Both the position numbers and the translations under genes were made by a program. A stretch of DNA of 64,000 nt from Entophlyctis helioformis (Eukaryota; Chytridiomycota; Chytridiomycetes; Chytridiales; Chytriomycetaceae), in NCBI GenBank assembly GCA_025526915.1, contig JAHLKH010000008.1, positions 212,757 to 276,756 on the forward strand, in the 5' to 3' direction. This document shows, piece by piece, positions 33,746-45,907 of the stretch. The notes beneath the pieces are model-generated. The model did no database searches, was not told the origin of the DNA, and saw only the letters and a list, made by a program, of their open reading frames with translations. Every line of letters starts with the position of its first letter. Position 1 is the stretch's first letter.

Positions 33746-34843
33746 CTAGACCGAGGCAGGAAGGCGTGACTTGAGAGTCAGGATCAATCCCTTGGCGATG
33801 CCCAGTGCGCGATTGGCTTCTGCGAGCTCCTGCGTGAGCGTGGCCTCGGTGTCGCTGATGATGGCTGTTGTGGTTGATGCCGTAGTGGTGGTCGTGGTTG
33901 TCGTGGTGGTGGAGCAGAAACCGTCGATGAGAGCACTTGCAAGAGCGTCGTGGCAAATGGCCTTGTCAGCCTTGCTTGTGGCCGTGAGGAACGCGGTGCG
34001 GAGCGCGTCGAGCTCCTTGGAGGCGGGCAGGACAGGTGCAGAGACGACAGGGACAGAGACTGTGGTCGACGTGCTGGGAGTCTCGCCGATCTCGACGCCC
34101 GAGTCGACCTTGTCGACGGCCAGGGCTGGGCGATCCGCGAGGGCCGCCTTGGCCGCCGCGAGCTCGTTGACGAGCCTGGCTTGACTGGCGGTGGCGGCCT
34201 TCATCTCGGCGGCGTGGCGGCCCTTGAGGGTCGCAATCTTGGCCTCGGCCGATGCAAGGCTGCTGCTGGCCTGGTTGAACTTGGCCGTCAAGTTGGTGAT
34301 GCCCGTGGCGAGGGCGGCGGCGGCTGTGCGAGCACTCTTGACCTCGACTTCCTTGGCGACCAAAGCGGAGGCGGCTTGACCGAGTGCCGCATTGAGGCAG
34401 GCGATCGCCTCGAGGGATGCCGTCGATTCGACCTCGACAGTCTTGACGATAATCTTCTCGACGATTGTAGGCGTCTTGGCCTCCAGCACGGCGATCCGAG
34501 CGTGGAGGACGGCAATCGTTGCCGCGTCGTCGGCCGCCTTGGCCATGGCCGTCTTGACGACGGCGCGGTTGATGTACAGAGCCTGAGCGAGCTGCTCCTC
34601 GAGCTGCTTGATACGGATCTATAGCACGAGAGAGAGGCAGACAGAGAGTGGACACACAAGGAATGGACAGCGTCAGTTCAGAGTCATGGCAGCCGTCAGT
34701 CGATGGAATGCATTGCGTGAGATGCCACAGACAAGCGATCCAAAGGTGATCCACAATGCGCCAGTCGACCCATCACAGCAAAACACGGTCACAGCAGCCA
34801 GACGGTGCCAGTCCTGGATGCGCACCTCGTTGTTGGATGTCAT
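33746..34843 (-). CDS. Coiled-coil protein, duplicated gene copy A
   Basis: Unknown family. A tiny exon 1 (34826-34843, MTSNNE) and exon 2 (33746-34618) give 296 residues. After IRIKQLEEQLAQALYINRAV the chain is Ala-rich with heptad-like pattern for about 150 residues (TIAVLHARIAVLEAK, NLTAKFNQASSSLASAEAKI, RHAAEMKAATASQARLVNEL). A linker rich in Val, Pro and Ser follows, then a conserved block (KELDALRTAFLTATSKADKA), a run of ten Thr, and a final helix (LTQELAEANRALGIAKGLIL). No signal peptide or membrane segment is seen. It probably forms a cytosolic or nuclear coiled-coil dimer. The paralogue at 44171 shares the exon layout and the C-terminal third almost exactly, but differs at about a quarter of sites in the N-terminal coiled coil. 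The intron after MTSNNE is 207 nt. Confidence 0.75.
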
Positions 34844-35635
34844 TGTTGAGAGCGAGTTTGGCTGCGTTGTTGCGATGCAGAGCGCTGGACACGCGAGGGC
34901 ATGTGAGAGCGGCGCGTCAGTGTTTGTGGGCGATCGCTGGATGCAGTGGAGAGACGCGGTGGATGAGAGGGAGACGGCGTGGCAGGAGTGATGCTGTCGA
35001 GTGTTGGTCTGCGTGGCCATCAATGATGCTCGTGGATGCAGACGGCGCCAACGGGCCAGGAGCACGGCAGACAGCGACAGGCAGACAGCCACAGGCAGAC
35101 AGCCACAGGCAGACAGCCACAGGCAAGGCAAGGGATGCGGGGGACAGAGAAAGGGAAAGAGATGCGCGCGTCGTGGGATGTGCCAGGCGAGATCGCGCTC
35201 GGCGGTCGGTGCTTGCAGACAGCCGCCCGTCACGGCAGCCGCACAGCCCGCACAGCCCGCACAGCCCGCACAAGCTGCTCGCGATGCTGCCGAGCCACCA
35301 GCCAGATCCAACGCCAATGCGACAAGAAGGCAGCAAGAGGGAATCAACAAACGGCATCTGCATGCGATTGGGATGTGGGAACAGGCAAAGGGTCGATGGC
35401 AAGAGAGAGCAAGAGAGAGCGAGACAGCGCGATGGAAGGCAAGATGGCCATGGCAAGAGGCAAAGGGACATGTGCGTGCTGGCGAGACACGAGCGACTGT
35501 CTGGCGTGCCGTGTGCGTGCTTACTTTGGTGCGGTCTGGGTCGTGTGTTCGTCTTGGCCGTTGTGCGAGAGCGAGAGCGATTGCTGTTTGTCAAGATGCG
35601 AGAACTGTGGGCAAGAGGCTCGATGGCAGCCGTCA

Positions 35636-35642
35636 TTTTATA
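35636..35642 (-). promoter_or_regulatory. TATA box in duplication copy A
   Basis: TATAAAA on the minus strand (CTATAAAATGACGG), identical in context to the copy B element. It lies about 790 bp upstream of the coiled-coil start codon; a conserved AAAGTAAGC donor-like site downstream suggests a 5'UTR intron. Confidence 0.55.
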
Positions 35643-36089
35643 GTCGCAGGGGATTGCAGGCGGCGCAAGCTGAGAAGAGCATGATCGCGTCTGGATGGCG
35701 ATGCGAATGACGTCTGCATCACCGTTTGTCAATGGGGTTCTGGGATGCTCCTGCGATGGACAGACACGGCATGGCAATGACGCTGTGCTCTGTGTGTCGG
35801 GCAGTGGACAGCGGACAGAGAATGCCCAACACGGAAAGCATCCAGCACCAAAAGAAGAAGACGCTTCAGCGGCAAGAGTCGCGCCAAGGGCAGGACACGG
35901 CTGGAGGGCATGCAAAGACGGCGTTGTCTGTGTTGGCGTCCATGTCGACTGGCGCATCGCGATGGGCTCACGCTCAGATCTGCCAGTGTGAGCCGTGATC
36001 AATCGGAATGGTACGTCGATCATTCGAATGTGGTTTCATTGTGGCAAATGATGTAAAAAGAAGAGAGAAAAGACTGAAGTCTAGGTGCA

Positions 36090-39000
36090 TCAGTTCTTCT
36101 TGGCGGACAGGGTAACGTCGCGCCAGTGGCTGACAACAGCCTGCATGCGAACGGCATCGCGGATCTTGTTGAAGTGACCCTGAGCACGGTTCTTGACAAT
36201 GCGCTCCTCGTTGCGCTTGCGGAGCTTCTCGCGACGGGACGCGGTGGGCCAGAGGGTGGCAGTGAGCTCAAACGACCAGTACTTGATGACGAGGACCTTG
36301 ACAACGTCGAGGACCATGAAGGCGACGAGCGAGACGCACATGACACCGATACCCCAGCCCCAGCCGATGGCGGTAGCCTGGAAGGCAGCAACACCGAAGA
36401 TGGACATGAACATGGCGAAGATCTGGGTACCGATGATGGCGATGGAGAAGACGGGACCGGGGATCGACTTCCAGAACCAGGTCTCGACACGGGTGGAGAA
36501 GATGACAAAGTGGGGGCACGACGAGATCTGGAGGTACATGATGGTCTGGATGATACCCTCGCGAGTCTTCTTGTCAAGAGTGCTGTCGACCCAGTGCTCG
36601 GCGGCGAAGTAGTGAGCAAACGAGATGCCCATGAGGAGGACACCAAGGATGAACGAGAGCGAGATGAGCTGGCCGAGACGCCACTTGTCGGGACGCTTGG
36701 AGATGCGGGCGTTGTCGACGGCAATGACGAGGGTGGCGGCGTCGTTGAGCACGGCAATCAGAATGATGAGACGGTCGGGCAGAGCGAAGTTGTAGGCAAT
36801 CATCGAGATGAAGAAGAAGATCAGGAAGTGAATGGTCGAGGCGATACGGTAGAGGGCGTACGAGCGCATGCGCTGGAAAATGGCACGCGACGTCTTGATG
36901 CCGTCAACGATGGTGGAGAGACCGGGAGCGAGGAGCACAATGTCGGCGGCAGAGCGGGCAGCGTCCGTGCAGCCCTCGACGGCGATACCGACGTTGGCCT
37001 TCTTGAGAGCGGGGGCGTCGTTGACACCGTCACCAGTCATGCCGACGAGGAGGCCACGCTTCTGCATGAGCTCGACGACGCGGTACTTGTGCTCGGGGAT
37101 GACCTGGGCGAAACCGTCAGCCTTGATGCAGCGGTCAATGAGAGCCTCCTCCTCAATGTTGGGGTCGATGAGCTTGGAGGCGTCGAGGATCGCGCGCTGC
37201 ATGCCGAGACGCTGGGCAACCTCCTTGGCGATGATGAGCTGGTCACCCGTGATCATGCGGACACCGACACCGTAGTCGTTGCACTCCTTGATGGTCTGGG
37301 CCGAGTCGGGGCGGGGCGGGTCGAGGAGCGAAATCATACCAATGAGCTCGAACTTGGTCATCTCAGCATCGATGGTGCGGGCAACACCGAGGGCACGGAG
37401 ACCGCGGCGGGCAAGGTCAATGACGGCCTGGCTGCCCTCCTCGTGGCCACCGCAAAGACGGGCAATGACCTGGGGAGCACCCTTGATGCAGCGGAACTTC
37501 TCGCCAGTGGCGGTGTTGGTGACGGTAGCCTCGGTGTACTTGGACGTGGGGTTGAAGGGCAGGAACTCGTTGACGAGGTAGCCGGGGATGTTGTGGTCCT
37601 GGACAGAGCGCTCGCGGAGCAGGGTGACAATCTCCTCGGCGGCGTTGCGGGTGGCCTTCTCGATGGGGTCGTGCGCACCGGGCTCCGAGGCAAAGTACGC
37701 GTTGAGCAGAAGGTCCTCCTCGGTGTAGGTGCCAGTGCCGTTGCCGGCGGGGTTCTCGTTGGTGGAGCCGTGGTTGGCCAGGTAGGGCTTGTCAAAGGTG
37801 AGCTGGTTGAGGGTGAGGGTGCCGGTCTTGTCAGAGCAGAGGATCGAGACGGACGCGAGCTCCTCGATGGCGGTGAGACGCTTGACAATGACCTGCTTCT
37901 TGGCGAGCTGCGAGGCACCGACGGCCATGGTGACGGACATGACGGTGGGGAGACCAACGGGAATGGCGGCGATGGTGAGCACGAGAACCTGCTTGAGCGA
38001 GATCTTGAAGCGCTCCCAGAACTCGGTGACGATCTCGTCGGTGCCCTCCTTGTAGGTGGTCTTGGCGAGCAGGTTGACGAGCATGATGATGACGACCATG
38101 GTGACGGTGATGACAATGAGGAAGTTACCAATCTGGTTGATGACCTTCTGGAAGTGGCCCTCCTCGGTGGTGATGGAGATCAGGTTGGCGGCACGACCAA
38201 TGAAGGTGTGGATACCGGTCTTGGTGACGACGGCGAGCTGCTGGCCCTGCTTGACGACCGACGACGAGTAGACGATGGCGCCCTTGCCCTTAGCGACGGG
38301 GAGCGACTCGCCGGTGAGGGCGGCCTGGTCGATCTGGAGCGAGCCCTCGGTGGCGGCACCGGTGACACCAATGCCGAGGAGGCGGGCGTCGGCGGGGATA
38401 ATGTCACCGAGACGGATGGCGATAATGTCACCGGGCACGAGGTTGACGGCATCGACCTCGACAAGCTCACCGTTACGCCAGGCGCGGGTGTGGAGGGCAA
38501 GCGTGTTCTTGAGGGCGTCGAGGGCAGACTCGGCCTTGGCCTCCTCAAAGAAACCAATGCAGGCGTTGGCAACGAGCACGAAAACGAGAATGGAGAAGTC
38601 GATCCACGAGCCGAGAATGGCCGACACGATGGCAGCAAGCTCAAGGAGGAACGAGATGGCACCACCAAAGTAGCCGAGGAACTTGAGGAAGGGGTTGGTC
38701 TTGACCTCGGGGATGGCTGTTTGTGCAGGGGCGACGGGGGCAGCCAGAGTCAGCGCGCGAGATCACAGATGTTGTAGAGGAGGCGTGTTGGAGGAGGAGG
38801 GAGGGGGCACAGAGGGAGGGTGCCAAGGAGCGAGCACGCGGGCAGCCACATGGTGCACACGGGAGCACACGGTCGCGCTCGGCAGCCAGCACAGAAGAAG
38901 AAAAGATTGCGCAGCGATTGCGGCGAAACAAAACGCGCGGGTGCTGGCTGCTGGGCAGGCTCGCTCGCCGCTGGATGGCTGTCTGGCTGGCTGGCTGGGC

Positions 39001-39825
39001 AACGGCAAGAGGCGGCCAAACCACCAACCGCTGGACAGTCGGCCGGTTTGGGTTGGGCTGGGGCTGCCAGACACCGCGAGAGCAAAGGGGATTGCACAGG
39101 CAGGCAGACAGGCAGACATAGACGTACTGTTCTGGCCAAACTTGGCGAGACGCTCGCGGACCTCGTCGTCAGTCAGACCCTTGGACGGGTCCGTCTGCAG
39201 GAGGAGCTCGAGCTCGGCGTCGATGGCGTCAGAGACCTCGACGTGGACGTGAACGTCGTCGTCCTTCTTGTCAGGCTTGTTGTCTGCAGGCAGGCGGCGA
39301 TGGCGATAGTGCGAGTGGCGATAGGCACAGACAGGCAGACAGGCAGACATCCCGGACAGACGGACAGGCGGGACAGACAGGCCAGACGTTCAAGTGTGCG
39401 TGCGTCAGGAGGCGTCGTTGTGTGATTGTGCGATGGAGTGATGCGGCAGAGGTTGGGTGACGGTGTGCAGCGAGCGTTGTTGCAGACGGTGGTGGCGGCG
39501 GCAGGAGGGCATAGCAGGGCAGAGCAGAGCGTCAGCAGACGGTCACCGCAGGCAGCAGCGGTATCAACGACATCAACGGCATCAACGGCAGAGGCGCAGG
39601 CCGAATCAACGGCTTGTTTGCGAGGTGGCTGTCGCTGGCTGCACACACACACACACACACGCTGGCTGCACACACACGCCGGCACAGGCAGGCCGTGCGC
39701 GAGTGTGCAGCAACAAGTGGGGGTGGCAGCAGGCGATAGCAGGCGACAGACACCAGCAAGCAACAACAGACGCCGACAGGTCGACAGGTCGATAGGCAGC
39801 GGGTGGCAGACGACGCACCAGACAT
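36090..39825 (-). CDS. PMA1: Plasma-membrane H+-transporting P-type ATPase (P3A)
   Basis: Pumps protons out of the cell and energises nutrient uptake. Exons 39819-39825 (only ATG TCT G), 39128-39283 and 36090-38716 keep frame and give 929 residues, the normal size for fungal Pma1. The N-terminus is Asp/Lys-rich. TM1-2 lie around FGGAISFLLELAAIVSAILG and FSILVFVLVANACIGFFEEA. The actuator motif is LTGES (~residue 189), the phosphorylation motif CSDKTGTLT (Asp ~350), and the hinge MTGDGVNDAPALKKA. TM4 IPVGLP and TM6 (VLNDAATLVIAVDNA, with the conserved Asp) fit P3A rather than calcium or sodium pumps. The C-terminal regulatory tail is basic and lacks the 14-3-3-binding end of plant enzymes. Codon use is strongly biased, as expected for a highly expressed gene. 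It sits inside the inverted duplication, with its 3' end about 100 bp from copy A. Confidence 0.95.
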
Positions 39826-41553
39826 GTTCTAGCAAACCTTGGCTGGAGAGAAGAAAAGCGCGGGGGGCACGGCGGCCTTTAAAGGATTTTGGACTGGCCA
39901 GCGACACACGGGCGACACACAGACCGCACCGGCGAGCGGACGGACGGCAGCACAAGCACGCACAAGCGAGGCGCAAAATTGCCGAGACGCAAAAAAATTG
40001 GATCCCGTTTCATCAAACAGAGGAGCGGGTCAGTTTGCGGTGACGGTGGCTGGCTGGACATGGCTGGACAGGGCCGGACAGGGCCGGACAGGGCACACGG
40101 GCCAACGCGGCGCACGGGCAGCAATGGATCCTCCCTCCCTCGCGCGGCCGCGGCCTATCGGGGGCCAATCAGCCAGGAACAACCGCTTGTCCGGCTGTCC
40201 CCAGCCCATCCAGCCCATCCCAAGCATCGCCGCACTATCTGCTCGGCATGCTGCATGCTGCAGCCGCAGCAGGAACAAACAAAGCCCCCACGTCCCGCCC
40301 CCTTTCCTCGCTCCACGGCGATCTCCACCGGCAGTCACGCCGACTGTCAGCAGACGGGCTGGCGGGCTAGCGGGCGCGGCTGATCGCAGCAGATGGCGAC
40401 GACCCGAGAGTTACACCGACCTGTGTTTGGTGAAGGAGGCGCAACCACTTGAGACGCTGATGCGATGCGATGCGATACGATGCGATGCGACGCACGCATC
40501 AGGGAGGGGAGGCTGCCCGCTTATGTACGTCTCGACAGTGGCGGAACGCGGCGCGCCGACCTCTGCTCTCCGCACATCGTGCTGGCGGTGGTGCTGGTGC
40601 TGGTGGCGGCGGCCGTCGTTGCGGCCAGCGCCATCCTCTGCCTGCAAGCCACCCATCGCCCGACTCCGCTGCGACTTTCATCCCACTTCCGTCCCTCCGT
40701 CCTCCGCCCTCTCTCTGTCGACCCACATGAACCCCCACCCACACACTCTCTCGCATGTGATGGCAGGTGCGACGATGGATGCGATGGATCCACCGCCGCC
40801 CATGCCCCCTCCTTCCGCCATCTGCTACTCAGATCAGCTGCTTAGCTTGGCTTGGCTTGTGTCGTCACAAGGCAGGAGGCGCAACCAAGTGGCACCAGCC
40901 AACGCCACCTTGATAGAGCGTATCAGCGGCCATCCTCAGCCCTTCATTCTGGCGATGCGATAGCAGCTGCGTGCGGCGCACCTGCCAACACACACCAACA
41001 CACGCAGTCGTCATCCACACTCCCTCCGCCCTGCTTGCCATCCGTCCGTCCCATAGGACGGCGGGCGCCAAGGCACAACCCGCCCCAACGAGAACCAGCA
41101 GCTTGCACCGCAGCTGCAAAACCATTGGGGCACAGGCGGCAAGCGGACCCGCGTGGTCGCCGCCCGTGCTCAGACGATTGGCTGCCGTTCTCTCTGACTC
41201 TTGGAAAAATCTTGTCGGCCGCAGCCAAATCCGGCACGGGTCGGATTATCGGTGCCCCAACCTGCGTGTGTCTGCCGCTTGCTCTCTGCCGCATGTTCTC
41301 TACCACAGCGGCTCGCCGCATGTGTGTGTTCAGGTTGGCTGGCTGGCAGGTGTGCGCTGATGAACCTTGGCGCCGATCGGGCTGCCAGACACGCATCTGC
41401 AAGATCGCAATTCTCACCGCCACCAAGCATCATAAACGTTGCTCCCGCCAGAGATCTGGCGCTCTGTGAGGTTGGCATGGCTGACGCTCAAGCAGGAAGC
41501 TTATCGGGCAAGGGCTGACCAGGATACAGCAGTAGTTGAGAGTTCAGAGTGGT
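39826..41553. other. Intergenic region between PMA1 and histone H4
   Basis: 1.7 kb upstream of PMA1 and downstream of H4. It holds GGACAGGGCC repeats (about 40050-40090), a GATGC/GATAC run (40459-40491), and C-rich stretches. Frames of 80-370 codons exist but are low complexity and overlap on several strands. No gene, tRNA or TATA box was recognised. It presumably carries the PMA1 promoter. Confidence 0.55.
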
Positions 41554-41559
41554 TTTATT
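41554..41559 (-). terminator. Polyadenylation signal of histone H4
   Basis: AATAAA on the minus strand, about 110 nt after the H4 stop, implying a polyadenylated histone mRNA rather than an animal-type stem-loop end. Confidence 0.6.
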
Positions 41560-41667
41560 GGTGGCTGCGGCTCTTAAGAAAGCCAAAGGAAGCGATATAG
41601 ACAATGGAGGCAGAGGATGCTGCTGCTGTGTGTGCGGCGGAAGATCACGGCGGCGGAAGCGGAGCGC

Positions 41668-42847
<1,180 letters not shown>

Positions 42848-43384
42848 TGCGGCTCGTTCTCCCAGCAGCCACGACCAACCGCCTACATCTGTCTATATCG
42901 CTCTAGCTTTTCCTTAAAGCTGTCTCTTCAATGCAATGAAACCCAATCTACACACTCCACCTTGTCGAGTCACTTCATTGAACTGCCCAGAGCATCGCAT
43001 GCGTTGCTCCGAACGAAGACATGCAACGTACAGACAGATCATGGCAGATCTGAGCGTGAGCCCATCACGATGCGCCAGTCAACATGGACGACAACACAGA
43101 CCACGCTGTCTTTGCATGCCCTCCAGCCGTGTCCTGCCCTTGGCACAACTCTTGCCGCTGAAGCGTCTTCTTCTTGTGGTGCTGGCTGCTTTCCGTGTTG
43201 GGCATTCTCTGTCCGCTGTCCACTGCCCGAAACACAGAGCACAGTGTCATTGCCATGCCGTGTCTGTCCATCGCAGGAGCATCCCAGAACCCCATTGACA
43301 AACGGTGATGCAGACGTCATTCGCATCGCCATCCAGACGCGATCATGCTCTTCTCAGCTTGCGCCGCCTGCAATCCCCTGCGAC

Positions 43385-43391
43385 TATAAAA
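43385..43391 (+). promoter_or_regulatory. TATA box in duplication copy B
   Basis: TATAAAA, same context as the copy A element. A donor-like AAAGTAAGC follows at about 43499-43507, consistent with a leader intron ending before the ATG at 44171. Confidence 0.55.
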
Positions 43392-44170
43392 TGACGGCTG
43401 CCATCGAGCCTCTTGCCCACAGTTCTCGCATCTTGACAAACAGCAATCGCTCTCGCTCTCGCACAACGACCAAGACGAAAGCACGACACAGACCGCACCA
43501 AAGTAAGCACGCACATGGCACGCCAGACAGCCGCTCTTGTCTCGCCAGCACGCACATGTCCCTTTGCCTCTTGCCATGGCCATCTTGCCTTCCATCGCGC
43601 TGTCTCGCTCTCTCTTGCTCTCTCTTGCCATCGACCCTTTGCCTGTTCCCACATCCCAATCGCATGCAGATGCCGTTTGTTGATTCCCTCTTGCTGCCTT
43701 CTTGTCGCATTGGCGTTGGATCTGGCTGGTGGCTCGGCAGCATCGCGAGCAGCTTGTGCGGGCTGTGCGGGCTGTGCGGGCTGTGCGGCTGCCGTGACGG
43801 GCGGCTGTCTGCAAGCACCGACCGCCGAGCGCGATCTCGCCTGGCACATCCCACGACGCGCGCATCTCTTTCCCTTTCTCTGTCCCCCGCATCCCTTGCC
43901 TTGCCTGTGGCTGTCTGTCTGTGGCTGTCTGCCTGTCGCTGTCTGCCGTGCTCCTGGCCCGTTGGCGCCGTCTGCATCCACGAGCATCATTGATGGCCAC
44001 GCAGACCAACACTCGAGCAGTATCACTCCTGCCACGCCGTCTCCCCCTCATCCACCGCGACTCTCCACTGCATCCAGCGATCGCCCACAATCACTGACAC
44101 GCCGCTCTTACATGCCCTCGCGTGTCCAGCGCTCTGCATCGCAACAACGCAACAACACTCGCTCTCAACA

Positions 44171-45273
44171 ATGACATCCAACAACGAGGTGCGCATCCAG
44201 GACTGGCACCGTCTGCTGCTGTGACCGTGTTTTGCTGTGACGGGTCGACTGGCGCATTGTGGATCACCGTTGGATCGCTTGTCTGTGGCATCTCACGCAA
44301 TGCATTCCATCGACTGACGGCTGTTGTGACTCTGAACTGACGCTGTCCATTCCCTGTGTGTCCACTCTTTGTCTGCCTCTCTCTTGTGCTATAGAACCGT
44401 ATCAAGCAGCTCGAAGAGGAGCTCGCTCAGGCACTTTATGTCAACCGCGCCATCGTCAAGACGGCCATGGCCAAGGAGGCCGACGACGCGGCAACGATTG
44501 CCGCCCTCAAGGCGCAGGTCGCCGTCCTCGAGGCCCGCAAGCCGTCTATTGTCTGGAAGATCGTTACCAAGGTCGTCAAGATCGAATCGGCGGCGTCACT
44601 TGAGGCGATCGCCTGCCTCAATGCGGCACTCGGGCACGCCGCGTCCGCTTTGGTCGACAAGGACGTCGAGATCAAAGATGCTCGCATCGCCGCCGCCGCC
44701 CTCGCCAGGGGCATCACCAACTTGACGGTCAAGTACAACCAGGCCAGCAGCAGCCTTGCATCGGCTGATGCCAAGATTGCGAACCTCAAGGGCCGCCACG
44801 CCGCCGAGATGAAGGCCGCAGCCGCCAGTCAAGCCAGGCTCGTCAACGAGCTCGAGGCGGCCAAGGCGGCCCTCGATTCTCGCCCAGCGCTGGCCTTGGA
44901 CAAGGTCGACAAGGTCGACTCGGCCACAGAGATCGACGATACCCCACGCACGCCGACCACCGTCTCTGTCCCTGTCGTCTCTGGACCCATCCTGCCCGCC
45001 TCCAAGGAGCTCGACGCGCTCCGCACCGCGTTCCTCACGGCCACAAGCAAGGCTGACAAGGCCATTTGCCACGACGCTCTTGCAAGTGCTCTCATCGACG
45101 GTTTCTGCTCCACCACCACGACAACCACGACCACCACTACGGCATCAACCACAACCACCACGAGCGACAATGAGGCCACACTCAAGCAGGAGCTCGCAGA
45201 AGCCAATCGCGCACTGGGCATCGCCAAGGGATTGATCCTGACTCTCAAGTCACGCCTTCCTGCCTCGGTCTAG
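44171..45273 (+). CDS. Coiled-coil protein, duplicated gene copy B
   Basis: Paralogue of the gene at 33746. Exon 1 (44171-44188, MTSNNE) and exon 2 (44395-45273) give 298 residues. Exon 2 begins NRIKQLEEELAQALYVNRAI. The Ala-rich coiled coil follows (TIAALKAQVAVLEARK, NLTVKYNQASSSLASADAKI), then the linker, the conserved KELDALRTAFLTATSKADKA block, ten Thr and the final helix ending KSRLPASV. About 24 of the first ~92 residues after MAK differ from copy A, whereas the last 90 differ at only a handful. Both copies keep an intact frame and splice sites, so both are probably expressed. Function unknown. A structural or cytoskeletal role is conceivable from the coiled coil, but nothing in the sequence demonstrates it. 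Confidence 0.75.
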
Positions 45274-45376
45274 GCGAGTGTCTCTCTGCGCTCCTCGTCC
45301 CATCCACCACCACCACATCCACCACGAAGTAGAGCAAGACTAGCAGCAAGCGATCGCTCCACTTCCTGCCAGCATC

Positions 45377-45403
45377 ACTCTCTCTCTCTCTCTCTCTCTC
45401 TCT
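45377..45403. repeat. (CT)n microsatellite, only in copy B
   Basis: About 13 CT units after the copy B gene. Copy A has only CTCTTTCT at the matching place (around 33640), so the tract expanded after duplication or was lost in A. Confidence 0.85.
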
Positions 45404-45907
45404 GCCGTCACTGTACAATGAACCGATTGTGTTCATGCAGCCACTGCTTCATTCACCCGTTGGCGAGTGGCTTCCTTGTGGCTTGCATCCACAGACTGCA
45501 CGACAGCACCATGCAGCAACCACAACGGCATCGACCGTGTCGAGTGGCTGATCTCACTCGTGCAGATGCGTCTGTGCAGTCGGCCATGCTGGTGGCTGCT
45601 GTGTTGGACAGTCGAGCCGCCAGAGATTCGCGAGGAGTGCTGCGGTCGCTGTTCAAGGCGTGGTGTCGCAGGGTCGTGGCAACATCGGCCGTTCCACAGA
45701 TGCTCAACAGCAACAAGCCGCTGCTGTCTTGGCTGGCACGCTCACTCGCTCGCCTGTCTGGTGCCTTGGTCGCCCCCTTCCAGCCAACACATCCCGGCCA
45801 AGCGACAGACTCAGCCTGCACACAACCTCGCTCACCGCCTGGATCGCTTTCGAATGTTGCCGACAAGCATACAAACACACGCTCAAGTCGCGTAACGCAC
45901 GGAACAG

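Larger units (their letters stand above)
33240..35985 (-). repeat. Inverted segmental duplication, copy A
   Basis: The reverse complement of this ~2.75 kb matches 43040-45795 almost colinearly. Outer limit: the minus-strand ATCCCGGCCAAGCGA. Inner limit: the minus-strand TGGCAGATCTGAGCG, about 100 bp from the PMA1 stop codon. Non-coding parts look roughly 95% identical by eye. Content: the promoter with TATA, the two-exon coiled-coil gene, and about 500 bp of 3' flank. Confidence 0.9.
43040..45795 (+). repeat. Inverted segmental duplication, copy B
   Basis: Matches the reverse complement of 33240-35985. Left edge: TGGCAGATCTGAGCG, just after H3. Right edge: CATCCCGGCCAAGCGA, about 110 bp before DNAI7. 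Differences seen include substitutions concentrated in the coding exon, one fewer CAGGCAGACAGC-type unit in the upstream part, and a CT repeat present only here. Confidence 0.9.

Noticed and set aside
36126..38777. 883-codon frame antisense to PMA1
   Set aside because: It mirrors the strongly biased codons of the H+-ATPase, is Asp/Glu/Val/Gly-rich, and has no motif. It is a shadow of PMA1.
39839..40963. 374-codon plus-strand frame between PMA1 and H4
   Set aside because: Low-complexity Pro/Arg/Ser/Ala translation overlapping other open frames. No family motif.
42962..43993. 343-codon frame in duplication copy B and its 368-codon match in copy A
   Set aside because: The similarity is explained by high nucleotide identity of the duplicated leader. 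The translation is Ser/Arg/Cys-rich with CGLCGLCGL repeats. Kept only as an alternative N-terminus.
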